37,130 nt of DNA from Pseudomonadota bacterium (GCA_021799355.1 JAJZAQ010000026.1:1-37130); one strand, 5' to 3'; numbered from the stretch's first letter, positions 1-8,368 are shown. Notes: generated from the letters alone by a model not told the origin. Numbers and translations are program-made.

Positions 1-1184
1 TTTCGGGGGGCAAAAAACGGCAATCCGGTGAATTGCAGTTCCTCGCCTTCGCTCAGGGTATCGCCCAGATGCAACGTGCCGTGGTTGGGAATGCCGACGA
101 TGTCGCCGGCATACGCCTCGTCGAGCAGTTCACGGCGCTGCGACAGGAAGGTGACCACGCTGCCCGGGCGAATGTCCTTGCCGGTGCGCACGACGCGGAT
201 TTTCATACCGCGCTCGAACCGCCCGGACACCACGCGCACGAAGGCAATGCGGTCGCGGTGCGCCGGGTCCATGTTCGCCTGGATCTTGAACACCACCCCG
301 GTAAACGCCGTCTCTTGCGGCTGCACCACGCGCGTGGTGGCAGCGCGCGGCAATGGCGGCGGGGCGAGTTCGACCAACGCGTCGAGCACCTCCTGCACCC
401 CGAAGTTGTTGATCGCCGAGCCGAAAAACAGCGGAGACTGACGGCCGGCGAGAAATTCCGCGCGATCGAAGGCCGGCGCCGCCTCGCGCAGCAAACCGAT
501 CTCCTGCTGCGCCTGCGCGTAGGGGGCGCCGAAACGCCGCACCGATTCGGCGTTGTCCAGACCGGCGAGCAGCACCTCGTCGTCGCGCACGCGCTCCTCG
601 CCCGGATGAAACACCCGCATGCGGTCCAGGCGCAGATCGTACACACCGTGAAAATCGCGCCCCATCCCCACCGGCCAGGTGAACGGCACCGCGGCCATGC
701 CCAGGGTGCGCTCGATCTCGTCCATCAGATCCAGCGGCTGGCGGACCTCGCGGTCCATCTTGTTGACGAAGGTGAGGATCGGCGTGTTGCGCGCGCGGCA
801 GACCTCGAGCAGCCGCAGCGTCTGCTCCTCGACGCCGTTGGCGGCGTCGATCACCATCAGCGCCGCATCGACCGCGGTGAGCACGCGGTAGGTGTCCTCC
901 GAGAAATCCTGGTGACCGGGTGTGTCGAGCAGGTTGATCACGCAGTCGCGCCACTCCATCTGCATCACCGACGACGCCACCGAAATGCCGCGCTGCTTTT
1001 CGATTTCCATCCAGTCCGAGGTCGCATGCCGGCTGGCCTTGCGCGCCTTCACGCTGCCGGCGATCTGGATCGCGCCGGAGAACAGCAGCAGCTTCTCGGT
1101 CAGCGTAGTCTTGCCCGCGTCCGGGTGAGAAATGATGGCAAACGTCCGCCGGCGGCGGATCTGTTCAGAATCGTGCATGCTCAT
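1..1184 (-). CDS. prfC: Peptide chain release factor 3 (RF3), 3' end missing
   Basis: GTPase that recycles release factors RF1 and RF2 from the ribosome after peptide release. About 394 residues are present; the family has about 530, so the C-terminal third lies beyond the left edge. The G domain is clear: P-loop ISHPDAGKTT near residue 19, the segment DWMEIEKQRGIS (switch I), LLDTPGHQDFSEDTYR (switch II) and the base-binding NKMD motif. The EF-Tu-like domain 2 (FTGVVFKIQANMDPAHRDR) follows. The start can be ATG at 1184 (MSMHDSEQ) or ATG at 1178; both are in frame and neither has a clear ribosome binding site. It diverges from dnaQ. At the extreme left the frame reads ...FFAPR where RF3 has FAPE, because of a run of six G (5-10); one G too many would explain it. 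Confidence 0.95.
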   Translation of the reverse strand, partial: MSMHDSEQIRRRRTFAIISHPDAGKTTLTEKLLLFSGAIQIAGSVKARKASRHATSDWMEIEKQRGISVASSVMQMEWRDCVINLLDTPGHQDFSEDTYRVLTAVDAALMVIDAANGVEEQTLRLLEVCRARNTPILTFVNKMDREVRQPLDLMDEIERTLGMAAVPFTWPVGMGRDFHGVYDLRLDRMRVFHPGEERVRDDEVLLAGLDNAESVRRFGAPYAQAQQEIGLLREAAPAFDRAEFLAGRQSPLFFGSAINNFGVQEVLDALVELAPPPLPRAATTRVVQPQETAFTGVVFKIQANMDPAHRDRIAFVRVVSGRFERGMKIRVVRTGKDIRPGSVVTFLSQRRELLDEAYAGDIVGIPNHGTLHLGDTLSEGEELQFTGLPFFAPR

Positions 1185-1329
1185 ATCAGCGCGGCCGCGT
1201 CGGACATGGCCGCGGGCAATTCGGGTAGGCTTGACGCCTCAAGGGGCGGCCAGACTGCGCCCCGCACGGCCGCGCGCACTCCCGCGTCGCGGCGTCAAAA
1301 ACACATTATTTTGCCTGAGATTTCCTTCC

Positions 1330-2055
1330 ATGACCCGCCAAATCGTGCTCGACACCGAAACCACCGGACTCAACCCCGGCAGTGGCGACCGCATCATCGA
1401 GGTCGCCGGTGTCGAGCTGCTCAACCGCCGCCTGACCGGTCGACATTTCCACAGCTACCTCAACCCCGACCGTGCCAGCCACCCCGACGCGCTCAAAGTG
1501 CACGGACTGACCGAGGAATTTCTCGCCGACAAACCCCGCTTCGGGCAAATCGTCCACGACTTGCTCGACTTCGTGCGTGACGCCGAAATCATCATCCACA
1601 ACGCGCCGTTCGACTGCGCCTTTCTCGATGCCGAGCTCGAACGGCTGAATCTGCCGGCGTTCCGCGAACACGTCCCGCGCATCACCGACACGCTGGTGAT
1701 GGCGAAAATGCAATTCCCCGGAAAATTCAACAGCCTCGACGCATTGTGCAAACGCTTTGGCATCGACAATGCCCACCGCACCTTGCATGGCGCGCTGCTC
1801 GACGCCGAACTCCTCGCCGAGGTCTACCTCAGCCTGACCCGTGGGCAGGACAGCCTGGTCATCGACCTGGACACACCGCGGGAAAGCGCCACCGCAGCAG
1901 CCCGCCCGCTCGACGGCTACCCTCTGCCGCTGAGCCAGCCCAGCGAAGCCGAACTCCAGGCGCACGAAGCGTTTTTGCGCATGCTCGACGAGAAAAGCAA
2001 GGGCCGCAGCGTGTGGAAGCCTCGCACCAGCCAGGAGCCATCACCATCGTCCTGA
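1330..2055 (+). CDS. dnaQ: DNA polymerase III epsilon subunit (3'-5' proofreading exonuclease)
   Basis: Proofreading subunit of the replicative polymerase, which removes misincorporated nucleotides. 241 residues, normal for the family. All three exonuclease motifs of the DEDDh type are visible: ExoI LDTETTG near the N-terminus, ExoII HNAPFDCAF, and ExoIII with the H and D of HRTLHGALLDAELLAEVYL. A low-complexity linker leads to the C-terminal segment that in this family contacts the polymerase alpha subunit. I chose the ATG giving MTRQIVLDTETTG because the frame upstream of it has no homology; the ribosome binding site is weak. It diverges from prfC with a gap of about 145 bp and is followed by tRNA-Val on the same strand. 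Confidence 0.96.
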   Translation: MTRQIVLDTETTGLNPGSGDRIIEVAGVELLNRRLTGRHFHSYLNPDRASHPDALKVHGLTEEFLADKPRFGQIVHDLLDFVRDAEIIIHNAPFDCAFLDAELERLNLPAFREHVPRITDTLVMAKMQFPGKFNSLDALCKRFGIDNAHRTLHGALLDAELLAEVYLSLTRGQDSLVIDLDTPRESATAAARPLDGYPLPLSQPSEAELQAHEAFLRMLDEKSKGRSVWKPRTSQEPSPSS

Positions 2056-2131
2056 AAAGTGTGCAATAATGCTGTTCTTTGCTGATGCACGCGCTGTTTG
2101 GCCAGCGTGCCTGTCTGGCCGGCGTGCAGTT

Positions 2132-2206
2132 GGGCGGTTAACTCAGCGGTAGAGTGCCACCTTCACACGGTGGAAGCCACTGGTTCGATCCCAGTACCGC
2201 CCACCA
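2132..2206 (+). tRNA. tRNA-Val (anticodon CAC)
   Basis: The cloverleaf can be folded by eye. Acceptor GGGCGGT (2132-2138) pairs with ACCGCCC (2196-2202), discriminator A is at 2203, and the CCA end is encoded (2204-2206). The anticodon stem CCACC/GGTGG encloses the loop TTCACAC, giving anticodon CAC, which reads GTG valine codons. The T-loop TTCGATC is standard. It lies 76 bp after dnaQ; an AATAAT box at 2065-2070 could be its -10 element, but I see no good -35. Confidence 0.96.
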
Positions 2207-2228
2207 CCGGCGTCTTCATCCCACCATG

Positions 2229-2249
2229 AACCCGCCATGCGGGTTTTTT
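2229..2249 (+). terminator. Rho-independent terminator after tRNA-Val
   Basis: A perfect 7-bp stem, AACCCGC and GCGGGTT, with the 3-nt loop CAT is followed at once by a run of T. It lies 22 bp after the tRNA CCA end and just before the convergent xthA stop codon. Confidence 0.85.
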
Positions 2250-2269
2250 GTTATGCGCCGGCCAGTGGA

Positions 2270-3073
2270 TCAAGCGTAGTCGATGCTCAGCGGGGCATGG
2301 TCGGAAAAACGCTGGTCGGTGTAAATCCACGCACTCCCCGGCTTCGCACGCGCGGCAATCGCGGGGGTTGCGAGGTGATAGTCGATGCGCCAGCCGACGT
2401 TTTTCGCGCGCGCCTGACCCCGGTTGCTCCACCAGGTATAGCGGTCGGGCCGTGGATCGAGCTGGCGGAAGACGTCGACGAACCCACCGGTTTCGAGCAG
2501 CCGCGTGACCCATGCTCTTTCCTCCGGCAAAAACCCGCTGTTCTTCAGGTTGCCTTTCCAGTTTTTCAGATCGATTTCTTTGTGCGCGATATTGATGTCG
2601 CCGCAAAGCAACACCTCTGCGGCGCTGCGGCGCTGCTGCAGATGGTCGTAAAAATCGGCAAGGAAGCGAAACTTGGCTTCCTGCCGCTGCGGCGAACTCG
2701 ACCCGGAGGGGAAGTAGACGGACATCACGGCAATCGGCCTGGCGCCCGACGGCTTGTAGATGGCTTCGACGTAGCGCCCCTCGGCGTCGAATTCGGCATG
2801 ACCGAAGCCGATGCGCACCTCATCGGGCTCGTGCCGCCAATACAAACCGACTCCGCTGTAGCCCGGTTTGTCGGCGTGATGAAAAGCGCCGCCACGCAGG
2901 CCGCCGAGCGAGCGCAGCGGCGCGGTCATGTCCTCACTGCGCGCCTTGAGCTCCTGCACGCACAAGACATCGGGCCGCGCCTGCTCGCGCAGCCAGGTGT
3001 CCAGTCCTTTATCCGCCGCAGAACGGATGCCATTGAGGTTCAAGGAAGTGACGCGCAGCGGAAACGGGTGCAT
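2270..3073 (-). CDS. xthA: Exodeoxyribonuclease III (AP endonuclease)
   Basis: Base-excision repair enzyme: cleaves DNA 5' to abasic sites and trims 3' ends. 267 residues, the same size as the E. coli enzyme. Catalytic residues of the endonuclease/exonuclease/phosphatase fold are present: N12 in SLNLNGIR, E41 in VQELK, the GDINIAH motif (catalytic D and N), and the terminal SDHAPL with D258 and H259. It is convergent with tRNA-Val and divergent from the DUF4124-like gene, with about 200 bp between the two starts. I saw no strong promoter there by eye. Confidence 0.96.
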   Translation of the reverse strand: MHPFPLRVTSLNLNGIRSAADKGLDTWLREQARPDVLCVQELKARSEDMTAPLRSLGGLRGGAFHHADKPGYSGVGLYWRHEPDEVRIGFGHAEFDAEGRYVEAIYKPSGARPIAVMSVYFPSGSSSPQRQEAKFRFLADFYDHLQQRRSAAEVLLCGDINIAHKEIDLKNWKGNLKNSGFLPEERAWVTRLLETGGFVDVFRQLDPRPDRYTWWSNRGQARAKNVGWRIDYHLATPAIAARAKPGSAWIYTDQRFSDHAPLSIDYA

Positions 3074-3275
3074 GGGTTGCGATTCGAGGTTTGAGTCAGC
3101 GGGAACGGGGCTTGCCCGTTAGTGGAAAAAGCAAGGCACAATCCGGTGTCAGACAGTCGGCGCCAGCCCGTGGTGACGCCCAGCCGAAAGACTGCCGGGG
3201 CGACCGATGGTGTCTGGGCGGCTGCAATGCGCCCGAAAGGTGACATTGTCTTATTCCTTCAGTTGTTTGTCCTTC

Positions 3276-3896
3276 ATGGAATTCACAATCCGCCGTTTTC
3301 GCGTCGCGCTGTTTGGCGCGCTGCTGAGCACCCCGCTGTGGGCGCACGCCGACGTCTATTTATGCCGTGATGCCAACGGCACGCTGGTATCGACCGACCG
3401 GCTGACCAACGATTGTCTGACCTACGGCGGCAAAGTGATCGGCCCGGATGGCACGGTGCGCCGTCTGATCCTCACCGCCAAGGAACAGGCGCAGCAGGCG
3501 CAGGCCAACGACGCCGCGCGGCGGCTGGCGCAGCAGCAACGCGACCAGCAGCGCGAGGATCGTGCGCTGCTCTTGCGCTACCCCAACGAAGCGGCTTTGC
3601 AGCAGGCCTGGCGCAAAGACCTCGACCGGCCACAAACCATGATCGAGGACGCGAAAAAGCAGCTCGTCCTGCTGGCCAAGCAGCGCCAGCATCTGGACGC
3701 CGACGCGCAGTTCTACCCCAAAGGCCCGCTGCCTCTGGAGCTGCGGACCAAGTTTGAGGAAAACCGCGTGCTCACGCAGCAGGAAAACGAGCTCATCGCC
3801 ACGCAAAGCGCGGAAATCGAGCGCATCAACCGCAACTACGGCGCGCTGCTGGCCCGCATGCGGCCATTGTGGAAGCGGATGGAAGGCGGCGGCTGA
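3276..3896 (+). CDS. Exported DUF4124-like protein, function unknown
   Basis: 206 residues. The N-terminus has a signal peptide: basic residues (IRRFR), a hydrophobic stretch (VALFGALLSTPLWA) and a probable cut after AHA. The mature start, DVYLCRDANGTLVSTD, with a second Cys at NDCLTYGG, resembles the DUF4124 domain common in beta- and gammaproteobacterial envelope proteins. The rest is rich in Q, A, R and E (QQAQANDAARRLAQQQRDQQ) and predicted helical or coiled-coil. The frame is open upstream to 3207, but the ATG at 3276 gives the signal peptide its proper position. Its stop is 6 bp from the convergent DUF2844-like stop. No function can be assigned. Confidence 0.75.
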   Translation: MEFTIRRFRVALFGALLSTPLWAHADVYLCRDANGTLVSTDRLTNDCLTYGGKVIGPDGTVRRLILTAKEQAQQAQANDAARRLAQQQRDQQREDRALLLRYPNEAALQQAWRKDLDRPQTMIEDAKKQLVLLAKQRQHLDADAQFYPKGPLPLELRTKFEENRVLTQQENELIATQSAEIERINRNYGALLARMRPLWKRMEGGG

Positions 3897-3902
3897 GGCG
3901 GC

Positions 3903-4349
3903 TCAGGGAGCCAGGGCGTTGACGTCGAAATCCAGCGGCATGCGCGCTGGAACATACGCCACGCCTTCACTGCCCCAGGGCTGACGCAGACTGCGCACGA
4001 CCACGGGCAGCGTCGATGCCACCTGCGCGCCGTCTGTCGGCGTCTGCGAAAAAAATCTGGTCACCACCTCGCCAGCCTCGACGTGCTGCGGGCCGGCCCA
4101 GGTCATGGCGAACAAGGTGCCGTTGGGGGCGATGTATTCCCGCACGGCGATCCCCCGTGGCCCCGTGGTTTCGCGGATGTTGATGTCAGCGGGCAACGAC
4201 CGTGAGACCACCTGCGCCGCCGCCGTCGGCGGATCGGCTGCATCGCTGCGGCGTGGCCGCAGAGAAGAAGACGGGCCAAAGCTGGCCCAGGCGAGCGGCG
4301 CGGCCAGGACAACCACCGCGCCGAGCGCAATCCAGCGGTTTTTTTGCAT
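3903..4349 (-). CDS. Exported DUF2844-like protein, function unknown
   Basis: 148 residues from the ATG at 4349. The N-terminus MQKNRWIALGAVVVLAAPLAWA is a clear signal peptide. The mature part contains GIAVREYIAPNGTLFAMTWAGP, the kind of V-REY-P-G-FA--W-GP pattern seen in DUF2844 proteins of Burkholderiales. In many genomes that family sits beside a DUF3443 gene; none is here. An in-frame extension to 4457 exists but would bury the signal peptide, so I rejected it. It probably acts in the periplasm; no reaction is known. Confidence 0.7.
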   Translation of the reverse strand: MQKNRWIALGAVVVLAAPLAWASFGPSSSLRPRRSDAADPPTAAAQVVSRSLPADINIRETTGPRGIAVREYIAPNGTLFAMTWAGPQHVEAGEVVTRFFSQTPTDGAQVASTLPVVVRSLRQPWGSEGVAYVPARMPLDFDVNALAP

Positions 4350-4557
4350 GATGTGAACGGGCTCTGCCATTCCCGCAGCGAGTCTGCCGGCCTGGCCAGC
4401 CGCGCCTCTGCGGGCGCCATGATCCACGACTGCTGGAACCAATTTGTGTTTGCGCAATGCTGCAGCGCAAAACTGACGTCTTGCTGAATCCGTTCATGCG
4501 CATTGGGCAATGCCGCACCGCCTACTGTGCTGCCCCGTTCACTCTGCACTCTGCCGT

Positions 4558-4584
4558 CCCCGCCACGTCCATGACGCAGCGGGG
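4558..4584 (-). terminator. Hairpin downstream of the satP-like gene, no T-run
   Basis: CCCCGC (4558-4563) pairs with GCGGGG (4579-4584), and an inner stem CGTC/GACG closes on a 3-nt loop after a 2x2 mismatch. It lies 8 bp past the stop codon of the satP-like gene in its direction of transcription. There is no T-run, so it may be a transcript end or a stabilising hairpin rather than a classic terminator. Confidence 0.35.
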
Positions 4585-4592
4585 AGGTGGCA

Positions 4593-5141
4593 TCACACCG
4601 GCAGGACGCTGCGTCCCCAGGCCTCGTTGATGACTTCGGCCGCAGCCAGATAAAACGCCAGGGCAGCCGTGAGCAGGCCAAGGTAACCGCCGAGCACGCT
4701 CAGGCCATTGTTACCGCTGAGCGCCCCGGCGGCCAGGAGAAAGAACGTCGGCACCAGCGCGGTAAAAATCAGCATCAGCGCCTTGCCTTTTTTCCACGTG
4801 GCAATCCACAGATACGTGGTGAAAACGCCCCACAGCAGCAAGAACCAGCCGACGAACGGGCCCTGCACGCCCTTGGCAAAAAAATCGACGAACAGGGCGA
4901 AACTCCACCAGAACGCGCCGTAGCCGCAAAACGCCACGAAGCCAAAGCTGTTTCCCACCCCGGCTTCGATCACCCCGGCGACGAATTGCGCCGTCCCGCC
5001 AAAGGCAAACGCAGCCGCGAGCACCATCGGCACATCGACACCGGGAAACCAGCCTGCGTTGACCATGCTGAGCAGCCAGGTCGTCAGGGCGAAGCCGGAC
5101 AGCCCGAGAGGCGCAGGGTTGATCACTTTTTTTCCGTCCAT
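4593..5141 (-). CDS. satP: Acetate/succinate uptake channel, SatP (YaaH/GPR1/FUN34) family
   Basis: Six-helix inner-membrane protein of the AceTr family, which moves acetate and succinate with protons. 182 residues, typical for bacterial members. The family signature NPAPLGL is at residues 8-14, directly before the first helix, and six hydrophobic segments follow. The start is fixed by the ribosome binding site GAGGAG (5149-5154) 7 nt before the ATG; the open frame further upstream lacks homology. It diverges from the TauE/SafE gene across 331 bp that may hold shared control sites. Acetate uptake would feed acetyl-CoA to the pha genes in this window, but that link is inference. The precise substrate is not provable from sequence. 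Confidence 0.88.
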   Translation of the reverse strand: MDGKKVINPAPLGLSGFALTTWLLSMVNAGWFPGVDVPMVLAAAFAFGGTAQFVAGVIEAGVGNSFGFVAFCGYGAFWWSFALFVDFFAKGVQGPFVGWFLLLWGVFTTYLWIATWKKGKALMLIFTALVPTFFLLAAGALSGNNGLSVLGGYLGLLTAALAFYLAAAEVINEAWGRSVLPV

Positions 5142-5148
5142 TGCAAAT

Positions 5149-5154
5149 CTCCTC
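5149..5154 (-). promoter_or_regulatory. Ribosome binding site deciding the satP start
   Basis: GAGGAG on the minus strand, 7 nt upstream of the ATG at 5141. It singles out that ATG among several in-frame options extending to 5258. Confidence 0.75.
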
Positions 5155-5354
5155 ATTGTTTTCAGGGTGTGTGCCGTGTCATACGGCCATGCAGGCCAGC
5201 CTCGCGCCAACCCGGGCGCAGCATCGGCAGTGCGGCTGACAGCAGGCCTACAGGACACATGCGGTGAGTAGAGTTACATCTTGTCTCCCGCTCAGCGGCA
5301 TGGCGACGCAAAACTGCGCATCGCCACACAACCGCACAAATCCTCACAGCCCCG

Positions 5355-5370
5355 ATAAGGTCATTCTTAT
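5355..5370. promoter_or_regulatory. Inverted repeat ATAAG-N6-CTTAT, candidate operator
   Basis: ATAAG (5355-5359) and CTTAT (5366-5370) form a perfect 5-bp dyad around the spacer GTCATT, about 100 bp before the TauE/SafE start. It stands out as AT-rich in a GC-rich region. LysR-type and similar regulators bind dyads of this size, but no regulator gene is nearby. Confidence 0.35.
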
Positions 5371-5472
5371 ATGCTTGCAACCGCAAGCCCGCGCGGCAGA
5401 GCTCCATCGGCCCGCCGTGCAACACCCCTGCGCGACAGACGTCCGATCCGCCCTGCCCTTTTTCCTTCGCCC

Positions 5473-6279
5473 ATGCTCGCTGACCTGACCCTGCTTCAAC
5501 ACATTCTTGCCGTCGTCTCCGGCGTGGCCGTCGGCTTCACCCTCGGCCTGATCGGCGGCGGCGGGTCGATTCTGGCCGTGCCGCTGCTGCTGTATCTGGT
5601 GGGCTACCCGAACCCGCACGTCGTCATCGGCACCACGGCGCTGGCGGTTTCGGTCAACGCCTACATCAATCTGGTACCGCATGCCCGCGCCGGCAATGTG
5701 CGCTGGAAAGAAGCGGTGATTTTTGCCGTGATGGGGGCGATCGCCGCCTTCGTCGGCTCCAGTCTGGGCAAGGCCGTCGATGGCAAAAAGCTGCTATTCC
5801 TGTTCGCCATTCTGATGCTGGTGATCGCGGCGCTGATGGTGCGGCCGAAAAAGGTCAAGCCGGGTGAAATGGAAGGTCACCCGGGGCAGTTTTCGCTGTG
5901 GAAATTGCTGCTTTCTGCCTGCATCGTCGGCATGCTGTCGGGATTTTTCGGCATCGGCGGTGGCTTTTTGATCGTCCCCGGGCTGGTGTTCGCCACCGGC
6001 ATGCCGATGCTGGCGGCGATTGGCTCGTCGCTGTTTTCCGTCGGCACGTTTGGTCTGACCACGGCGGTCAACTATGCACGCTCGGGGTTGCTTGACTGGA
6101 CCGTAGCCGTGCTCTACATCGCCGGGGGCATCGCCGGCGGGGTCATCGGCGCGCGCCTGGCCACACACCTGGGCAAAAACAGCAAAGGAACACTCAACCT
6201 GATTTTCGCCGCGCTGGTCGCCGTGGTGGCGCTGTACATGATTTACCGCAACATGTCGGCGTTCGGCATCCACCTCTGA
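5473..6279 (+). CDS. TauE/SafE family membrane permease
   Basis: 268 residues, an integral membrane protein of the sulfite exporter TauE/SafE family (COG0730), whose members carry small organic or sulfur-containing anions. Two repeated halves are visible. The first has the glycine-rich LIGGGGSILAVPLLLYL after helix 1, and the second has FFGIGGGFLIVPGLV, the matching motif of the inverted repeat. About eight hydrophobic segments can be counted. The ATG at 5473 starts just before the first helix; an open extension back to 5371 is not membrane-like and was rejected. The substrate is unknown. The divergent acetate channel suggests, weakly, a role in organic anion traffic. Confidence 0.88.
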   Translation: MLADLTLLQHILAVVSGVAVGFTLGLIGGGGSILAVPLLLYLVGYPNPHVVIGTTALAVSVNAYINLVPHARAGNVRWKEAVIFAVMGAIAAFVGSSLGKAVDGKKLLFLFAILMLVIAALMVRPKKVKPGEMEGHPGQFSLWKLLLSACIVGMLSGFFGIGGGFLIVPGLVFATGMPMLAAIGSSLFSVGTFGLTTAVNYARSGLLDWTVAVLYIAGGIAGGVIGARLATHLGKNSKGTLNLIFAALVAVVALYMIYRNMSAFGIHL

Positions 6280-6296
6280 CCGCCGAGCCGCGAAAT

Positions 6297-6320
6297 GGAT
6301 ACAGTTTGGGATACAGTTTG
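6297..6320. repeat. Perfect 12-bp tandem repeat before the exported protein gene
   Basis: GGATACAGTTTG occurs twice with no spacer (6297-6308 and 6309-6320), 18 bp after the TauE/SafE stop and about 100 bp before the next start codon. A 12-bp period places both copies on nearly the same face of the helix, as expected for cooperative binding of a regulator. Confidence 0.6.
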
Positions 6321-6339
6321 AGACACATCAATCTCAAAC
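6316..6339. promoter_or_regulatory. Perfect 8-bp inverted repeat, candidate operator or hairpin
   Basis: GTTTGAGA (6316-6323) and TCTCAAAC (6332-6339) with an 8-nt spacer. Its left arm overlaps the end of the second tandem copy at 6309-6320, so the two elements form one compound site. No T-run follows, which argues against a terminator. Confidence 0.5.
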
Positions 6340-6420
6340 ACGGCGCGCCGGCGCCCGCGGTGAACGCCACGGCATGCGCTCTGTTCTGATGGAGTTTTCA
6401 ACCCGACTCCAGGAGCCCAG

Positions 6421-6906
6421 ATGCACCGCCGAACGTTCGTCCTCGCCTCCATCGCCACCCTCTGCCTGCCGCTGAATCCGGCGCGTGCCGCGGCGCTGGG
6501 GGTGGGCGCCACCTTGCCCCAAATGACGCTGGACAACCAGCATGGGGTGCCGCAGGCCTTTCCGGGAGCAGGCACACGGTTCATTCTGTTTGCCGTGGAA
6601 AAAGCGCCATCGGACGAAGTCAACGCCTATCTCACCGACATCGGCGCGGAAGCGATGCGCAGGCATGGCATCGTGTTTGTCGCGGACATCAGCGGCATGC
6701 CGGCGTTCGTCACGCAAAATTTTGCCTTGCCCAAAATGCGCAAACGTCCTTACGACATTCTGCTCGTGACCCACGCCGCACAGGCGGCGTTCATGCCGCG
6801 CGAGAAAGATGCCGTCACGCTGCTGCGGGTGGATCAGGGCAAAATCACCGGCATCGGCTTCGAGCGCAACGCCCTGGCCATCAAGGCGGCAATCGGCCCG
6901 GTTTGA
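6421..6906 (+). CDS. Exported thioredoxin-fold-like protein, function unknown
   Basis: 161 residues. A Tat- or Sec-like signal peptide is clear: MHRRTFVLASIATLCLPLNPARA, with the cut after ARA. The mature part starts GVGATLPQMTLDNQHGVPQAF, the pattern with which peroxiredoxin and TlpA-type proteins begin, followed by RFILFAVEKAPSDEVNAYL. The CxxC motif of a true thioredoxin is absent, so a redox role through a disulfide is not supported. The start is fixed by AGGAG at 6411-6415, 5 nt before the ATG. It follows the unusual repeat cluster at 6297-6339 and is convergent with rimO. It could be related to YtfJ-like periplasmic proteins; this is a fold-level guess. Confidence 0.65.
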   Translation: MHRRTFVLASIATLCLPLNPARAAALGVGATLPQMTLDNQHGVPQAFPGAGTRFILFAVEKAPSDEVNAYLTDIGAEAMRRHGIVFVADISGMPAFVTQNFALPKMRKRPYDILLVTHAAQAAFMPREKDAVTLLRVDQGKITGIGFERNALAIKAAIGPV

Positions 6907-6927
6907 GCCGGGTTCACACCAGCCCGG

Positions 6928-8328
6928 TCACGCCATTTCGCCCACCAGGTCGTGCCCCTGCGCGCTGCGCACGCGCACACGGACGAATTGCCCGGCGCTT
7001 TGCATCAGCCGCAGCCGCTGCGACGGTTTGTCCGGTGCAAGGATGTGCACCTTGCCGTCGATTTCAGGCGCGTCGGCATAGCTGCGGCCCACTCCGCCTT
7101 CGCGGCTGGCCTGATCGACCAACACCTGCAGCACCTGACCGACGCGGTTTTGCAGCTTGCGCGTGGAAACGTCTTCGGCCACTTGCATGAACCGCGCCCG
7201 GCGCTCTTCGCGCAACGCCTCGGGTACCGCGCCAGGCAGGTCATTCGCCGCGGCGCCCTGCACCGGCGAGTAGGCAAAACAGCCGACACGGTCGAGCTGC
7301 GCTTCGCGGATGAAGTCCAGAAGGTAGGCGAATTCTTCCTCCGTCTCGCCCGGAAAGCCGGCGATGAACGTCGAACGCACGACCAGCTGCGGGCAGATCT
7401 CCCGCCAGCGGGCGATGCGCTGCAGGAACTGCTCACCGCTGGCCGGCCGTTTCATGCGGCGCAGCACGGCAGGATGGGCATGCTGCAGCGGCACGTCGAG
7501 ATACGGCAGGATGCGCCCCTGAGCCATGAGCGGCAGCACTTCGTCGACATGCGGATAGGGATAGACGTAGTGCAGGCGCACCCAGGCGTCGTGCTGTGCC
7601 GCCAGCTCACCCAAGGCCTGCGCCAGCTCGGTCAGCCGGGTGCGCATCGGCCGGCCATCCCAAAAGCCGGTACGGTACTTCAGATCGACGCCGTATGCCG
7701 AGGTATCCTGGCTGACGACGAGCAGTTCTTTCACCCCCGAAGCGAACAGCGCGCGCGCCTCGTCCAGAACCTCGCCGATCGGCCGCGACACCAGATCGCC
7801 GCGCATCGCCGGGATGATGCAAAACGTGCAGCCGTGGTTGCAGCCCTCGCTGATTTTGAGATAGGCGTAGTGTCTGGGCGTGAGCTTGACCCCGGCGGCA
7901 GGCACCAGGTCGACGAACGGATCGTGCGGTTTGGGCAGCACCGCATGCACGTGCTGCAGCACTTCGTCGGTGGCGTGCGGACCGGTGACGGCCAGCACTT
8001 TGGGATGCACCTGACGCACCAGGTTGTTGCCGGTGGCCGCGTCGCTGCGTGCGCCAAGGCAGCCGGTGACGATGACCTTGCCGTTTTCCGCCAGCGCCTC
8101 ACCGATGGCATCCAGGCTTTCCTGCACGGCGGCGTCGATGAAGCCGCAGGTGTTGACGATCACCAGATCGGCTCCTGCATAGCTCTTGGACGTGGCGTAA
8201 CCCTGAGCCCGCAGCTCGGTGAGAATGCGCTCGGAGTCGACCAGCGCCTTGGGGCAGCCCAGCGAAACAAAACCGATTTTCGGCGCCGGCTGCGCCGCGG
8301 TCGTGGAAGAAGGGGATGTGACTTGCAT
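6928..8328 (-). CDS. rimO: Ribosomal protein S12 methylthiotransferase RimO
   Basis: Radical-SAM enzyme that adds a methylthio group to the conserved aspartate of ribosomal protein S12. 466 residues. N-terminal domain cluster ligands are C25 ([13 protein letters not shown]), C61 (VNTCGFI) and C90 (VTGCLGA); the radical-SAM triad is C163, C167 and C170 (CNHGCTFC). A TRAM domain closes the protein ([20 protein letters not shown]). I took the ATG at 8328; the frame can begin at a TTG at 8346, but no ribosome binding site favours that. It lies downstream of phaR (41 bp), on the same strand, and may be read through from the pha operon. Confidence 0.95.
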   Translation of the reverse strand: MQVTSPSSTTAAQPAPKIGFVSLGCPKALVDSERILTELRAQGYATSKSYAGADLVIVNTCGFIDAAVQESLDAIGEALAENGKVIVTGCLGARSDAATGNNLVRQVHPKVLAVTGPHATDEVLQHVHAVLPKPHDPFVDLVPAAGVKLTPRHYAYLKISEGCNHGCTFCIIPAMRGDLVSRPIGEVLDEARALFASGVKELLVVSQDTSAYGVDLKYRTGFWDGRPMRTRLTELAQALGELAAQHDAWVRLHYVYPYPHVDEVLPLMAQGRILPYLDVPLQHAHPAVLRRMKRPASGEQFLQRIARWREICPQLVVRSTFIAGFPGETEEEFAYLLDFIREAQLDRVGCFAYSPVQGAAANDLPGAVPEALREERRARFMQVAEDVSTRKLQNRVGQVLQVLVDQASREGGVGRSYADAPEIDGKVHILAPDKPSQRLRLMQSAGQFVRVRVRSAQGHDLVGEMA

Positions 8329-8368
8329 CCCCGAATTGTCGCCCAAGCCGGTCGCACCCGACGCCTGA

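Larger units (their letters stand above)
5142..5472. other. Gene-free divergent intergenic region (331 bp)
   Basis: No credible gene is present. The region separates two divergent transporter genes and must carry both promoters. The only structured elements I see are the satP ribosome binding site at its left end and an inverted repeat at 5355-5370 next to the AT-rich stretch TTCTTATATGC, which could be part of a promoter for the TauE/SafE gene. Confidence 0.6.

Noticed and set aside
33-1580. 515-codon plus-strand frame opposite prfC and running into dnaQ
   Set aside because: The minus strand encodes clear RF3 and the dnaQ motifs are in another frame; this product shows no domain.
6906-6930. 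Weak hairpin GCCGGG/CCCGGT between the exported protein gene and rimO
   Set aside because: Only 5-6 bp of stem, a 10-nt loop and no T-run; not convincing as a terminator.
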